From Streptomyces griseiscabiei (GTDB taxonomy: Bacteria > Actinomycetota > Actinomycetes > Streptomycetales > Streptomycetaceae), in contig NZ_JAGJBZ010000003.1 of the NCBI RefSeq assembly GCF_020010925.1, forward strand, positions 62,001 to 126,000: 64,000 nt of DNA, read 5' to 3'. Both the position numbers and the translations under genes were made by a program. Positions 1 to 8,700 of the stretch are shown piece after piece; the first letter of the stretch is position 1; each line of letters begins with the position of its first letter. The notes below the pieces were generated by a model. That model was not told where the DNA came from. It searched no databases and was given only the letters and a program-made list of their open reading frames with translations.

Positions 1-183
1 CGGCGCTACGGGGAGGCCTTCCGCCGCGTGTACGAACTGCGCGCGACCGTCCGCAGAACCGCCGACCTCGCCGCAGACACCGCGGCCACCCTGACCACCG
101 GCCTCACCGCCGGCGTACTCCTGCCACCGGACGCCCCGGATACCTCGAACTCCCCGGACACCCCAGACAGCCGTTCCGTCTGA
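1..183 (+). CDS. C-terminal fragment of an unidentified protein
   Basis: Frame 1 is open from the window edge to a TGA at 181-183 and encodes the last 60 residues of a protein whose start lies outside the window. The fragment begins with an Arg-rich, probably helical stretch (RRYGEAFRRVYELRATVRRT), passes through an Ala/Thr-rich segment and ends in a disordered tail rich in Pro, Asp and Ser. No domain can be named. The 90 bases before hsdM contain that gene's ribosome binding site and no obvious terminator. Codon use matches the Streptomyces norm, so the frame is credible. Confidence 0.6.
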   Translation, partial: RRYGEAFRRVYELRATVRRTADLAADTAATLTTGLTAGVLLPPDAPDTSNSPDTPDSRSV

Positions 184-273
184 AAAGCCCCACACGTCCG
201 ACCGCACACGACCACACTTGATTCCTGCCGTCCCCCGCCCGGACGGCGCTCTTCGGAAGGAAGCCGGGACCTC

Positions 274-2283
274 TTGAACAGCAGCAAGCACACGGAGTTG
301 GCGAACCACGCCTGGTCCGTCGCCGATCTCCTGCGCGGCGACTACAAGCAGTCCGACTACGGCAAGGTCATCCTGCCGTTCACCGTGCTGCGCCGTCTGG
401 AGTGTGTCCTGGAGCCGACGCGCGAGAAGGTCGTCGAGACCGTCGACAGGTTCGCGGGCCAGGACATCGACACCGGCCACTTCCTGCGCAGGGCCTCGGG
501 CCACTCCTTCTACAACAAGAGCGAGCTCACGCTGCGGAAGATCGCGGCCGACCCGCAGAACGCCGCGAAGAACCTGCAGATCTACGTCGGCGCCTTCTCC
601 GACAACGCGCGCGAGGTCCTGGACAAGTACGAGTTCAACCAGCAGGTCAGGAAGCTCGACGGCGCGAACCTGCTCTACCAGGTCATCGGCAGGTTCACCG
701 ACCTCGACCTGCACCCCGACGTCGTGCCCAACCACAACATGGGTTACATCTTCGAGGAGTTGATCCGCCGCTTCGCCGAACAGTCGAACGAGACCGCGGG
801 TGAGCACTTCACCCCGCGCGAGGTCATCAAGCTGATGGTCAACCTGTTGGTGGCGCCCGACGCGGACGCCCTCACCGTGCCGGGTGTCGTCCGCACGGTC
901 ATGGACCCGGCTTGCGGCACGGGCGGCATGCTCAGCGCCGCCGACGACCGCATCACGGAGTTCAACTCGGACGCGACGGTCGAGGTGTACGGGCAGGAGC
1001 TCAACCCCGAGTCCTGGGCGATCTGCCGGTCCGACCTCATGATCAAGGGCCAGGACCCGGAGAACATCCGCTTCGGCAACTCCTTCTCCGACGACGGCCA
1101 CGCCCGCCGGAAGTTCGACTACATCCTCGCCAACCCGCCGTTCGGCGTGGAGTGGAAGAAGGTCAAGGAGGAGGTCGAGTACGAGCACAAGTCGCTCGGC
1201 GACGCCGGCCGCTTCGGCGCGGGCCTGCCGCGCATCAACGACGGCTCGCTGCTCTTTCTCCAGCACATGATCTCGAAGATGAAGCCGGTGGACGTGAACG
1301 GCGGGGGCGGCTCCCGCATCGCCATCGTCTTCAACGGCTCCCCGCTGTTCAGCGGCGCGGCCGAGTCCGGCGAGTCCAACATCCGTCGCTGGATCCTGGA
1401 GAACGACTGGCTGGAGGCGATCGTCGCCCTCCCGGACCAGCTCTTCTACAACACGGGCATCTCCACGTACTTCTGGATCCTGACGAACCGTAAGGACAAG
1501 GACCACAAGGGCAAGGTCGTCCTGCTCGACGCCCGCGACCAGTGGGTGAAGATGCGCAAGTCCCTCGGCGACAAGCGCAAGGAGCTGGGCGACGGGACGA
1601 ACGGCCGCCCGAACCACATCGGCGACATCACGCGGCTGTACGCGGAGGCGTTGCAGGTCGCGGGCGATGCGGACCACCCGCTGCACGGCAAGGTCAAGGT
1701 CTTCGCCAACGAGGACTTCGGCTACCAGCGCATCACCGTGGAACGGCCGTTGAAGCTCCGCTTCGAGGTGACGGAGGAGACGCTGGCGGCACTGGCCGAG
1801 GCCAAGCCGGTGGCGAAGCTGGAGCGGAGTGAGGAGTTCGTGGCGGCGGTGCGTACGCTGCTCGGCTCGTCGTGGACGACGAAGTCGGAGGCGTTCATCG
1901 CGCTCAAGGACGCGGTGGTCGCAGCCGGGCTGACGTGGCCGTCGGGAGCGCCGTTCGCGAAGGCGGTACGGGAGACGATCGGGGTTCGGGACCCGGAGGG
2001 CGAGGTTCAGAAGGTCAAGGGCGCGGCTGAGCCGGACGGGGACCTGCGGGACTACGAGAACGTGCCGTTGGGGGAGGACGTCGAGGAGTACCTGAAGCGT
2101 GAGGTGCTGCCGCACGTCCCGGACGCGTGGATCGACCACACGAAGACGAAGATCGGCTACGAGATCCCGTTCACGCGACATTTCTACGTGTACCAGCCGC
2201 CGAGGCCGCTGGCGGAGATCGACGCGGAGTTGAAGTCGCTGGAGGCGGAGATCCAGGCGCTGCTGGGTGAGGTGACGGAATGA
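274..2283 (+). CDS. hsdM: Type I restriction-modification system, N6-adenine methyltransferase subunit HsdM
   Basis: This is the modification subunit. It methylates adenine in the site chosen by HsdS and is also part of the restriction complex. The 669-residue length suits HsdM. An HsdM N-terminal helical domain is followed by the N6-MTase fold, with the S-adenosylmethionine motif DPACGTGG at about residues 211-218 and the catalytic NPPF at 287-290. The start is TTG, chosen because GGAAGGAAG (256-264) sits just upstream and the conserved N-terminus (HTELANHAWSVADLLRG) follows at once. It overlaps hsdS by ATGA, which implies translational coupling and fixed stoichiometry. Confidence 0.96.
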   Translation: MNSSKHTELANHAWSVADLLRGDYKQSDYGKVILPFTVLRRLECVLEPTREKVVETVDRFAGQDIDTGHFLRRASGHSFYNKSELTLRKIAADPQNAAKNLQIYVGAFSDNAREVLDKYEFNQQVRKLDGANLLYQVIGRFTDLDLHPDVVPNHNMGYIFEELIRRFAEQSNETAGEHFTPREVIKLMVNLLVAPDADALTVPGVVRTVMDPACGTGGMLSAADDRITEFNSDATVEVYGQELNPESWAICRSDLMIKGQDPENIRFGNSFSDDGHARRKFDYILANPPFGVEWKKVKEEVEYEHKSLGDAGRFGAGLPRINDGSLLFLQHMISKMKPVDVNGGGGSRIAIVFNGSPLFSGAAESGESNIRRWILENDWLEAIVALPDQLFYNTGISTYFWILTNRKDKDHKGKVVLLDARDQWVKMRKSLGDKRKELGDGTNGRPNHIGDITRLYAEALQVAGDADHPLHGKVKVFANEDFGYQRITVERPLKLRFEVTEETLAALAEAKPVAKLERSEEFVAAVRTLLGSSWTTKSEAFIALKDAVVAAGLTWPSGAPFAKAVRETIGVRDPEGEVQKVKGAAEPDGDLRDYENVPLGEDVEEYLKREVLPHVPDAWIDHTKTKIGYEIPFTRHFYVYQPPRPLAEIDAELKSLEAEIQALLGEVTE

Positions 2284-3530
2284 CCGCGAGGGTGCCCGGG
2301 AAATTCTTGTACCGGTCTGTAGATGAACGAGCTGGAACAGTGGAGCTACCTCTGCTCTCAGTGTCCCGGTATCACGGAGTCGTCCCCCGTCAGGAGCTTA
2401 CTGACAAGCTGGCTCGCGCAGAAGATCTAAGTAACTACAAGGTGTGTCGGCCCCACGACATCATCGTCAACAGGATGTCCGCATACCAGGGCGCCATCGG
2501 CATGACTGCGATGGCGGGGCTTATTAGCCCTGACTACATGGTTCTGCGTCCAGGGAGTCGAGTGGACAGCAAGTACCTCCACTACCTGTTCAGATCAGCG
2601 TGGTTCACTGGCGAAGTAGTACAACGACTGCGTGGCATTGGTTCTGTGGACCTCGGGAATGTCCGAACTCCGAGGATCAACCCGGATGACTTCGGGGCAA
2701 TTGAGATCCCCTTGCCCTCATTGCAGGAACAGCGTCGCATCGCCGCATTCCTCGACGCCGAAACTGCCCGGGTAGATGCCCTTGCAGTCGCCATGCACAG
2801 TCAGGATGCCTCCCTAAAGCAACGCCGGCTCCGGGTTCTGGACTTCGCCTCCGAGTGCGCCCCAAGGACGCCGCTTGTTCGGCTCGGCTACCTGAGCCGC
2901 CTCGTGACGAGCGGCTCCCGGGGATGGGGAGAATTTGCATCCGATACGGGCTCTCTTTTCTTTCGCAGTGCAAATTTGTACTCTGATCGTGTTCATCCGA
3001 AGCTGACCAACGTCGTATACGTGCAGGTTCCCGCATCTGCCACATCGGAGGCTCAAAGATCTCGCATCGAGCTCGGCGATGTCCTTGTCGGGATCACCGG
3101 AGCTAACGCGGGATGGGTATGCATGGCCAACGCCGATGTTGCAGGTGGGCACGTAAGTCAGCATGTCTGTCTAGTTCGGCCGGACAAGCGTCGAATCAAT
3201 GGCGACTGGCTTGCGCTGCTCATTGCTTCTCCCGCGATCCAAAGTAGGCTAATGGGAAATCAGTACGGTGGAACCAAGACACAGCTTTCGCTGCCGGATA
3301 TTCGAGAGATTCGCATTCCACTGGTGCCCGTTGAGCAGCAAATTCAGATGGCTCGATCTATCATTCGGCAGATCGATGAAATCGACAGACAGCGCCTTCT
3401 TCGCCAGCGACAACTCGCGCTACTTACCGAGCGCCGCCAAGCCCTAATCACCGCCGCAGTAACCGGCCAGTTCGACGTCTCCTCCGCCAGCGGACGCAAC
3501 GTAACGGACGGAGTGACCGCGTACTCATGA
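2280..3530 (+). CDS. hsdS: Type I restriction-modification system, specificity subunit HsdS
   Basis: HsdS supplies sequence recognition to the HsdM2S methylase and the HsdR2M2S nuclease. The 416 residues show the usual two-repeat layout: a variable recognition domain, a conserved helical spacer (PSLQEQRRIAAFLDAETARV, about residues 142-161), a second variable domain and a second spacer (VPVEQQIQMARSIIRQIDEI), then a tail ERRQALITAAVTGQFDV typical of the family. Both ends overlap their neighbours by ATGA. The DNA is visibly richer in A and T than hsdM and hsdR and uses many codons rare in Streptomyces, so it was probably acquired or exchanged separately. The target sequence cannot be predicted. 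Confidence 0.95.
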   Translation: MTARVPGKFLYRSVDERAGTVELPLLSVSRYHGVVPRQELTDKLARAEDLSNYKVCRPHDIIVNRMSAYQGAIGMTAMAGLISPDYMVLRPGSRVDSKYLHYLFRSAWFTGEVVQRLRGIGSVDLGNVRTPRINPDDFGAIEIPLPSLQEQRRIAAFLDAETARVDALAVAMHSQDASLKQRRLRVLDFASECAPRTPLVRLGYLSRLVTSGSRGWGEFASDTGSLFFRSANLYSDRVHPKLTNVVYVQVPASATSEAQRSRIELGDVLVGITGANAGWVCMANADVAGGHVSQHVCLVRPDKRRINGDWLALLIASPAIQSRLMGNQYGGTKTQLSLPDIREIRIPLVPVEQQIQMARSIIRQIDEIDRQRLLRQRQLALLTERRQALITAAVTGQFDVSSASGRNVTDGVTAYS

Positions 3531-6500
3531 GCCCGATCCACACCGAGTCCGCGTTCGGCGAGGCCATCGTCGCCGCCATGGTCGAGCGCGGCTGGCGCGA
3601 AGCCCGCCCGCAGGACTATCGGGGCGATCTCGGCCTGGACACCAACGAGTTGTTCACCTTCATCGGGGCGACCCAGCCCGACGAGTGGAACGAGCTGCTC
3701 ACCGTCTACGGCAGCGACCCGAACGAGGCGCAGCGCGGGTTCGCCGGACGCCTCGACCAGGCCATCGCCACCAACGGGCTCCTCGATGTCCTCCGCAACG
3801 GAGTCAAGGACCGGGGTGTCCTCCTCCGCGTCGCCTACTTCAAGCCGAACCTCGTCGCCCACGACTCCGTGTTGGACGGCTACCGAGCCAACCGCCTTAC
3901 CGTCGTCCGTGAACTCGTGTACGCGACGAAGCAGGCCGACTGGGGCAACAAGCTCGACCTCACCCTCTTCCTCAACGGAATCCCGGTCGCCACGGCCGAG
4001 TTGAAGAACCCGCTGACCAGGCAAGGGGTGGAAAGGGCCAAGGAGCAGTACCGCACCGACCGCGACCCCACCGAGCTGATCTTCACGCGTCGGGTCATCG
4101 CGAACTTCGCCGTCGACCCGGACCTCGTCTTCGTCGCCACCCAGCTCAAGGGCAAGAACACCCGCTTCCTCCCCTTCAACACCGGCTCCAACGGCCCCGG
4201 TCAGCCGGGCGGCGCGGGCAACCCGGCCCCCACCGCCTACGGCACGTACGCCACCTCGTACCTCTGGGAGCACGTCTGGCAGCCGGACAACTGGCTGGAC
4301 CTGCTCCAGCGGTTCGTGCACCTGCACAAGGCCAAGACGCCCGGCGGCGGCACGACGAAGACGATGGTCTTCCCCCGGTTCCAGCAGTGGGACGTGGTCA
4401 AGAAGCTCACCGCGCACGCCGCCACCCACGGCGCGGGACACGACTACCTGGTCATGGCCTCGGCCGGCTCGGGCAAGTCGAACACCATCGGTTGGCTCGC
4501 GCACCGCCTCAGCGACCTGCACACCCCCACCGACCCGCGCGAACTCGACCCCGAGGCCGTGGCCAAGGGCCTCAAGCCGGGCGTGCCGGTCTTCGACAAG
4601 GTCATCGTCATCACCGACCGACGCAACCTGGACGCGCAACTCCGAGAAACCGTAGGGAACTTCGAGCAGACCGCAGGCCTCGTCGTGAAGATCGACGAGA
4701 GGCACGGGGCAAAGGGTGAGCAGCTCGCCAAGGCCCTCTCCCGCGACACCGGGAAGATCGTCACCGTCACCCTGCACTCGTTCCCCGCATTGCTCGACTA
4801 CCTGCTGCGCAACCCGACAGAGCTGCGGGGCAGCCACTTCGCGATCATCGTGGACGAGGCGCACTCATCGCAGGCCGGCGATGCCGCGACCGACGTGCGG
4901 GCCGTCCTGCGCGAGCTGGGGCTTGATTCAGACTCGGACGACGCGGGCAGGACCGAGGTCGAGGTCCCGTCCGCCGCGCTCCGGAAGAAGCTCAGGAAGC
5001 GGGCCGAGGACCGCTCCCGCGCCGCGAACCTCTCCTACTTCGCGTTCACCGCCACACCGAAGGCCAAGACCCTCGAACTCTTCGGCACACTCCAGGACAT
5101 CGACGGCAAGGCGGCCTACCGGCCCTTCCACACGTACTCCATGCGGCAGGCGATCGAGGAGGGCTTCATCCTCGACCCGCTGCGCAACTACGTCACGTAC
5201 AACACGTACTGGAAGCTGGTGAACCAGAACCCCGACGAGCGGGAGGTCGACCCGTCGAAGGCGAACGGCCTGCTCGCCCGGTACGCGCTGACGCACGACT
5301 CGACCGTCGCCCAGCACGCGCAGGTGATCGTGGAGCACTTCGTCACGCACAGCCGGGGCCGTCTCGGCGGGCGGGCCAAGTCCATGGTGGTGACCGCCTC
5401 GCGGCAGTCCGCCGTGCAGATGGCGCGCGCGATCAAGAGCTACATCAAGGACCGGGACTACGACACCAAGTACCCCGACCTGGGCGTCCTGGTCGCGTTC
5501 TCCGGCTCGCTCACCGTCGACGGCGAGGAGACCACCGAGCCCAAGGAGAACGGCGGGCTGTCGGAGAGCGCGCTACCGAAGGCGTTCGCGTACACGCGAG
5601 CCGACGACAAGGCCGCACGGGCCGGCGGTGCGGGCCAGCGGGAGTACAAGATCCTGGTCGTGGCGGAGAAGTACCAGACCGGCTTCGACCAGCCGCTCCT
5701 CACGACGATGTACGTCAACAAGACGCTGACCGGCATCTCCGCCGTCCAAACGCTGTCCCGGCTGAACCGGACCGCCGAGCGCAAGACCCAGGCGGACCTG
5801 GCGGTCCTCGACTTCGTCAATGACGCCAACGACATACAGGACTCCTTCCGCCCGTACTTCGAGGAGGCGAACACCCTCCCCTCCGACCCCAACCTGCTCT
5901 ACACCGCGCAGAGTCGGGTCATGCGGGCGGCGATCCTGTCCGGGCAGGAGATGGACGAGTTCGCCGCCGCGTACTTCGCCGCCAAGGAGAAGGCGGCGGG
6001 CTCGCAGTCCAAGTGGGAGAAGCTGCACGCCGAGTTGTACCGGCTGCTGTCCCCGGCGGTCGCCCGCTTCACTCACCTGCTCGAAAGCGAGGACGAGGAC
6101 GACCAGGAGACGGCGGAGGGCTTCCGCGCCGACCTCAACGACTACGTCAGGAAGTACGGCTTCCTCGCGCAGATCGTCCCCTACCGGGACGCCGAACTGG
6201 AACGGCTGCACCTCTACGGCCGCTACCTCCTCAACCGGCTGCCGCGCCGCGCGGACGGCGGTGTGGACATAGGCGAGATCGACCTCAGCCACATGCGGGT
6301 GGAGAAGACCGGCGAGTACGACGTCTCCCTCACCGCCGAGGGTCCGACGACGATGAAGGGCTTCGGCGACGGCTCGGGCGGTGCGAAGGAAGCGGAGAAG
6401 TCCCTGCTCTCGCAGTTGATCGAGAAGTTCAACGAACGCTTCGGCACCGAGTTCACGGAGCAGGACGTCATCCGCCCGTTCGAGGAGGCCAAGGCCGACC

Positions 6501-6724
6501 CGAAGGTGCGGGCGGCGGCCGTCGTCAACGACGAGGAGAACTTCGGGCTCGTCTTCGACAACGTCTTCGCGGACAAGATGGCCGACCACATCGACACCGT
6601 CGCGGGCATGGGCCGCCAGTACTTCGGCCCCGACAAGGGCTTCAAGTCCAGCCTGGACCGCAGCGCCCGCAAGGCGGCCTGGCGGATGATCCGCCGCGAA
6701 GAGGGCCTGGACGACGACATCTGA
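3527..6724 (+). CDS. hsdR: Type I restriction endonuclease, translocating subunit HsdR
   Basis: HsdR is the motor and nuclease subunit. It translocates DNA using ATP and cleaves at a distance from unmodified sites. The 1065 residues contain an N-terminal PD-(D/E)xK nuclease domain with the ExK pair at E158 and K160 (AELKNPLT), a helicase Walker A ASAGSGKS near 311-318, DEAH at 443-446, a motif III-like FTATP, and a second RecA lobe with a TGFDQPLL region and QTLSRLNRT. The C-terminal region is acidic and helical. All key motifs look intact. The start is fixed by the ATGA overlap with hsdS. A strong terminator hairpin follows the stop. Confidence 0.95.
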   Translation: MSPIHTESAFGEAIVAAMVERGWREARPQDYRGDLGLDTNELFTFIGATQPDEWNELLTVYGSDPNEAQRGFAGRLDQAIATNGLLDVLRNGVKDRGVLLRVAYFKPNLVAHDSVLDGYRANRLTVVRELVYATKQADWGNKLDLTLFLNGIPVATAELKNPLTRQGVERAKEQYRTDRDPTELIFTRRVIANFAVDPDLVFVATQLKGKNTRFLPFNTGSNGPGQPGGAGNPAPTAYGTYATSYLWEHVWQPDNWLDLLQRFVHLHKAKTPGGGTTKTMVFPRFQQWDVVKKLTAHAATHGAGHDYLVMASAGSGKSNTIGWLAHRLSDLHTPTDPRELDPEAVAKGLKPGVPVFDKVIVITDRRNLDAQLRETVGNFEQTAGLVVKIDERHGAKGEQLAKALSRDTGKIVTVTLHSFPALLDYLLRNPTELRGSHFAIIVDEAHSSQAGDAATDVRAVLRELGLDSDSDDAGRTEVEVPSAALRKKLRKRAEDRSRAANLSYFAFTATPKAKTLELFGTLQDIDGKAAYRPFHTYSMRQAIEEGFILDPLRNYVTYNTYWKLVNQNPDEREVDPSKANGLLARYALTHDSTVAQHAQVIVEHFVTHSRGRLGGRAKSMVVTASRQSAVQMARAIKSYIKDRDYDTKYPDLGVLVAFSGSLTVDGEETTEPKENGGLSESALPKAFAYTRADDKAARAGGAGQREYKILVVAEKYQTGFDQPLLTTMYVNKTLTGISAVQTLSRLNRTAERKTQADLAVLDFVNDANDIQDSFRPYFEEANTLPSDPNLLYTAQSRVMRAAILSGQEMDEFAAAYFAAKEKAAGSQSKWEKLHAELYRLLSPAVARFTHLLESEDEDDQETAEGFRADLNDYVRKYGFLAQIVPYRDAELERLHLYGRYLLNRLPRRADGGVDIGEIDLSHMRVEKTGEYDVSLTAEGPTTMKGFGDGSGGAKEAEKSLLSQLIEKFNERFGTEFTEQDVIRPFEEAKADPKVRAAAVVNDEENFGLVFDNVFADKMADHIDTVAGMGRQYFGPDKGFKSSLDRSARKAAWRMIRREEGLDDDI

Positions 6725-6731
6725 GGCGCAC

Positions 6732-6758
6732 GCCCCGGCCGGATGCGCCGGCCGGGGC
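6732..6758 (+). terminator. Terminator hairpin of the hsd operon
   Basis: An 11-bp perfect stem (GCCCCGGCCGG paired with CCGGCCGGGGC) with a 5-base loop begins 8 bases after the hsdR stop. There is no U-tract, as is usual in Streptomyces. A slightly decayed copy of the same hairpin lies at 8896-8922 behind the hsdR relic. Confidence 0.8.
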
Positions 6759-6834
6759 ACCTTGCAGTGCATCACGTCTGTGCGCAGTGCAAGTCGTCCT
6801 CTTCATCAGGGGCGACGAATCGGGAGGGGAATCA

Positions 6835-7503
6835 ATGGAACACGCGACGGACGAGCCCGAGGCGTCTCGGCTCCAGAAGGTCGTCGAGGGGATCGCCATC
6901 ACGCCGGAGGCCGCCGCTACGCTCGTGGACGGTTACCGCGTGACTTTCGAGGCCAAGTTCAAGCGGGAGCCCGAGAGCCTGGAGGACAAGCGCCGGGTCG
7001 CCAACAAGATTGTTGGTCGGTACTCCAAACTCTCGGCAGCCGCCGGGGCGGTCACTGCGGTCCCGAGCGTGATTCCGGGCGTCGGTACGGCGGTCGCAGT
7101 CCTGGGCGGCGGTGTCACCGATATCGCCGCGGCACTCAAGCTCCAGATCGACATGTGCATGTGCCTGGTCGAGGTGTACGAGACCGAGATGAGCGCGGAG
7201 GACAAGAAGCACCTCGCCTTCACGATCGCGTTGGCGGGTTCGGCTGAACAGATGGCGACGAAGGGCGGCAAGGCGGCGGTACAGAAGATCGCCGAGAAGC
7301 TGGTCTACCAGTACCTCAGAGGGCCCGCCCTGGTCACGATCAAGCAGTTGTTCAAGCGGGCGTCCATCACCTTCACCCAGAAGGCGGCGGCCAAGGCGAT
7401 CCCAGCAGGCATCGGTGTCGCTTTCAGCAGCACGACGAACTATGTCCTGACGACGGTGGTGGGCAAGGTCGCCGTCGCCGTCCTGGCCAAAGATGTGAAG
7501 TAG
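6835..7503 (+). CDS. EcsC-like, probably membrane-associated protein
   Basis: The function is unknown. The 222-residue product has a charged N-terminal helical part, then a Gly/Ala/Val-rich hydrophobic stretch (AVPSVIPGVGTAVAVLGGGV), an amphipathic segment with two Cys (DMCMCLVEVYE) and a second hydrophobic stretch near the C-terminus (IPAGIGVAFSSTTNYVLTTVV). This pattern recalls the EcsC family and related membrane-inserting helical proteins, but the match is by eye. The ATG start has a strong GGGAGGGGA site 5 bases upstream. It lies between hsdR and the hsdR relic, as part of the probable cargo, and could be an accessory defence gene. Confidence 0.6.
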   Translation: MEHATDEPEASRLQKVVEGIAITPEAAATLVDGYRVTFEAKFKREPESLEDKRRVANKIVGRYSKLSAAAGAVTAVPSVIPGVGTAVAVLGGGVTDIAAALKLQIDMCMCLVEVYETEMSAEDKKHLAFTIALAGSAEQMATKGGKAAVQKIAEKLVYQYLRGPALVTIKQLFKRASITFTQKAAAKAIPAGIGVAFSSTTNYVLTTVVGKVAVAVLAKDVK

Positions 7504-7554
7504 CAACGCCGCACAGGTCCGTGACCGCCGACTCAGTTCGTGGGGGCGTCCTGT

Positions 7555-7598
7555 CGCGGGCGAGCCCTCCGACCGGGCGGGCTGGATGCTCGCCCGCG
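7555..7598. terminator. Bidirectional terminator candidate between convergent genes
   Basis: CGCGGGCGAGC at 7555-7565 is a perfect inverted repeat of GCTCGCCCGCG at 7588-7598, an 11-bp stem with a 22-base loop. It lies between the converging EcsC-like gene and the GntR gene, where it could stop transcription from both sides. Confidence 0.6.
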
Positions 7599-7669
7599 TA
7601 CGCCACAGGGCGGCCTGGTACCGCCACGAGTCGCTACACGCTCAGGGCAACTGAGGGGGAGCGGCTCGG

Positions 7670-7954
7670 CTATGCGGAGGGGGCGGGAGCTTCGGGGGAG
7701 GGCGGCAGGGGGTCGGCGACGAAAGTCCCCAGGCCGACCTCGCCCCGCGTCCACCTCTGCTCCCGGACATGCCGCATCGCCTTCGCCGCAGTCGCATTCA
7801 CTACGCCGAACTCCTGGGCGATTTCCAGAGTGGAGGGCACGCGGCTTCCCGGCGGATACGTGCCGTTCTCGATGCGCCGGATGATCTCCGCTGCGATCTG
7901 CCGCCACAGGGGGCGTGTGCGGTCAAGCTCCATGACATCAGCGTGGGTGACCAC
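7670..7954 (-). CDS. Short GntR-family winged-helix regulator
   Basis: The protein consists almost entirely of a GntR DNA-binding domain: PLWRQIAAEIIRRIENGTYPPGSRVPS followed by the recognition helix region LEIAQEFGVVNATAAKAMRHV and a wing ending in GLGTFV. At 94 residues or fewer it has no effector domain, only a Pro/Ala tail. This is common for regulators in Streptomyces accessory elements. The start may be GTG at 7954 or ATG at 7933; neither has a clear ribosome binding site. It is divergent from the small genes at 8081-8655, and the dyads in the gap are its likely operators. Confidence 0.85.
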   Translation of the reverse strand: MVTHADVMELDRTRPLWRQIAAEIIRRIENGTYPPGSRVPSTLEIAQEFGVVNATAAKAMRHVREQRWTRGEVGLGTFVADPLPPSPEAPAPSA

Positions 7955-7970
7955 GGCATCCCGCGCATCC

Positions 7971-8002
7971 GTGGTTATCTGCGGTTATCCACGCTACTGT
8001 AG
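7971..8002. promoter_or_regulatory. Candidate GntR operator and promoter in divergent gap
   Basis: The segment 7971-7992 reads GTGGTTATC, then TGC, then GGTTATCCAC, giving a direct repeat of GGTTATC inside GTGG...CCAC arms. It is followed by CTACTGTAG at 7994-8002, a short dyad. The position between the regulator and the genes it would control, plus the dyads, suggests an operator. The second GntR gene in this window has similar CTAC...GTAG dyads upstream. Confidence 0.45.
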
Positions 8003-8080
8003 TGCGCAACACAGAGCGGCCCCGACGGGAAGCGGCTACTTCCCTACCGGGGCCTCAGCCGACTGACAAGGAGTCGACCT

Positions 8081-8395
8081 ATGCGCAGCCTACTGGCCGC
8101 GATTCTGACCCTCTTCTTGCCCGCCCGCGGAGCCCACCGCGCGGCAACACCCCCACCCCTACCCCCCATCCTCCATCCGCCCGCTCCGGAGCCCCCTCCC
8201 GTGATCACGTTCCTGCACCCGGCGGACGTCATCACCGCCGATGCCATGCCCCTGGTCCGCCCGTACGTCGTCGAATGGGAACGCGAGCGGGACGAACATG
8301 ACCGGCGCCGTCTTCAGCGCGAGCGGCGCCGGGCGGCGGTCCTGGCGACGCTGGGGCAGGACTACGTTCCAGTTCCGTGGGAGGTCGCAGTATGA
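8081..8395 (+). CDS. Small protein of unknown function, Pro-rich with basic helical tail
   Basis: The 104-residue product has a hydrophobic N-terminus (SLLAAILTLFLPARG) that could be an anchor or weak signal, a Pro-rich linker (PPPLPPILHPPAPEPPP) and a highly charged Arg-rich helix (ERERDEHDRRRLQRERRRAA). AAGGAG at 8068-8073 precedes the ATG at good spacing. It overlaps the next gene by ATGA and is divergent from the short GntR gene. Such GntR plus small-gene sets are frequent in Streptomyces genomic islands, but no function can be given. Confidence 0.65.
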   Translation: MRSLLAAILTLFLPARGAHRAATPPPLPPILHPPAPEPPPVITFLHPADVITADAMPLVRPYVVEWERERDEHDRRRLQRERRRAAVLATLGQDYVPVPWEVAV

Positions 8396-8655
8396 GCACG
8401 AGTACGCCGCGTCTGCGCAGGCTCGGCCTCGACCCGGCCACCGGCAAGGAAGCTCTGGCGGTCACGCGCCCCGGCGGCCGTCTTGAGGAGTTGGCCGACG
8501 CGCACGCCCTGAAGGCCGCCGCAGTCCTGGTAATGGTCGTCGGCGCCGTACTGGCAATGGGGAAGGCCTCGGACGCCGAACTCGCCGCTTTCGTAACGCC
8601 GTTGCATGCCGCGCTCAAAGAATGCGTCGGCATCATGGCGGCCGACAAGGAGTGA
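8392..8655 (+). CDS. Small protein with one predicted membrane helix
   Basis: The start is the ATG inside the ATGA overlap with the preceding gene, with GGGAGG about 7 bases upstream in that gene's last codons. The 87-residue product has a hydrophobic segment (AAAVLVMVVGAVLAMG, about residues 43-58) that could span the membrane, flanked by an Arg-rich N-terminus and a helical C-terminus with one Cys. No family was recognised. The coupling to the upstream gene implies a joint role. The hsdR relic begins about 45 bases after the stop. Confidence 0.65.
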   Translation: MSTSTPRLRRLGLDPATGKEALAVTRPGGRLEELADAHALKAAAVLVMVVGAVLAMGKASDAELAAFVTPLHAALKECVGIMAADKE

Positions 8656-8700
8656 TGGCGTAGCGGCAAGTCGGCCGCAGGGCTGGTGGTGCCTTCTGCT

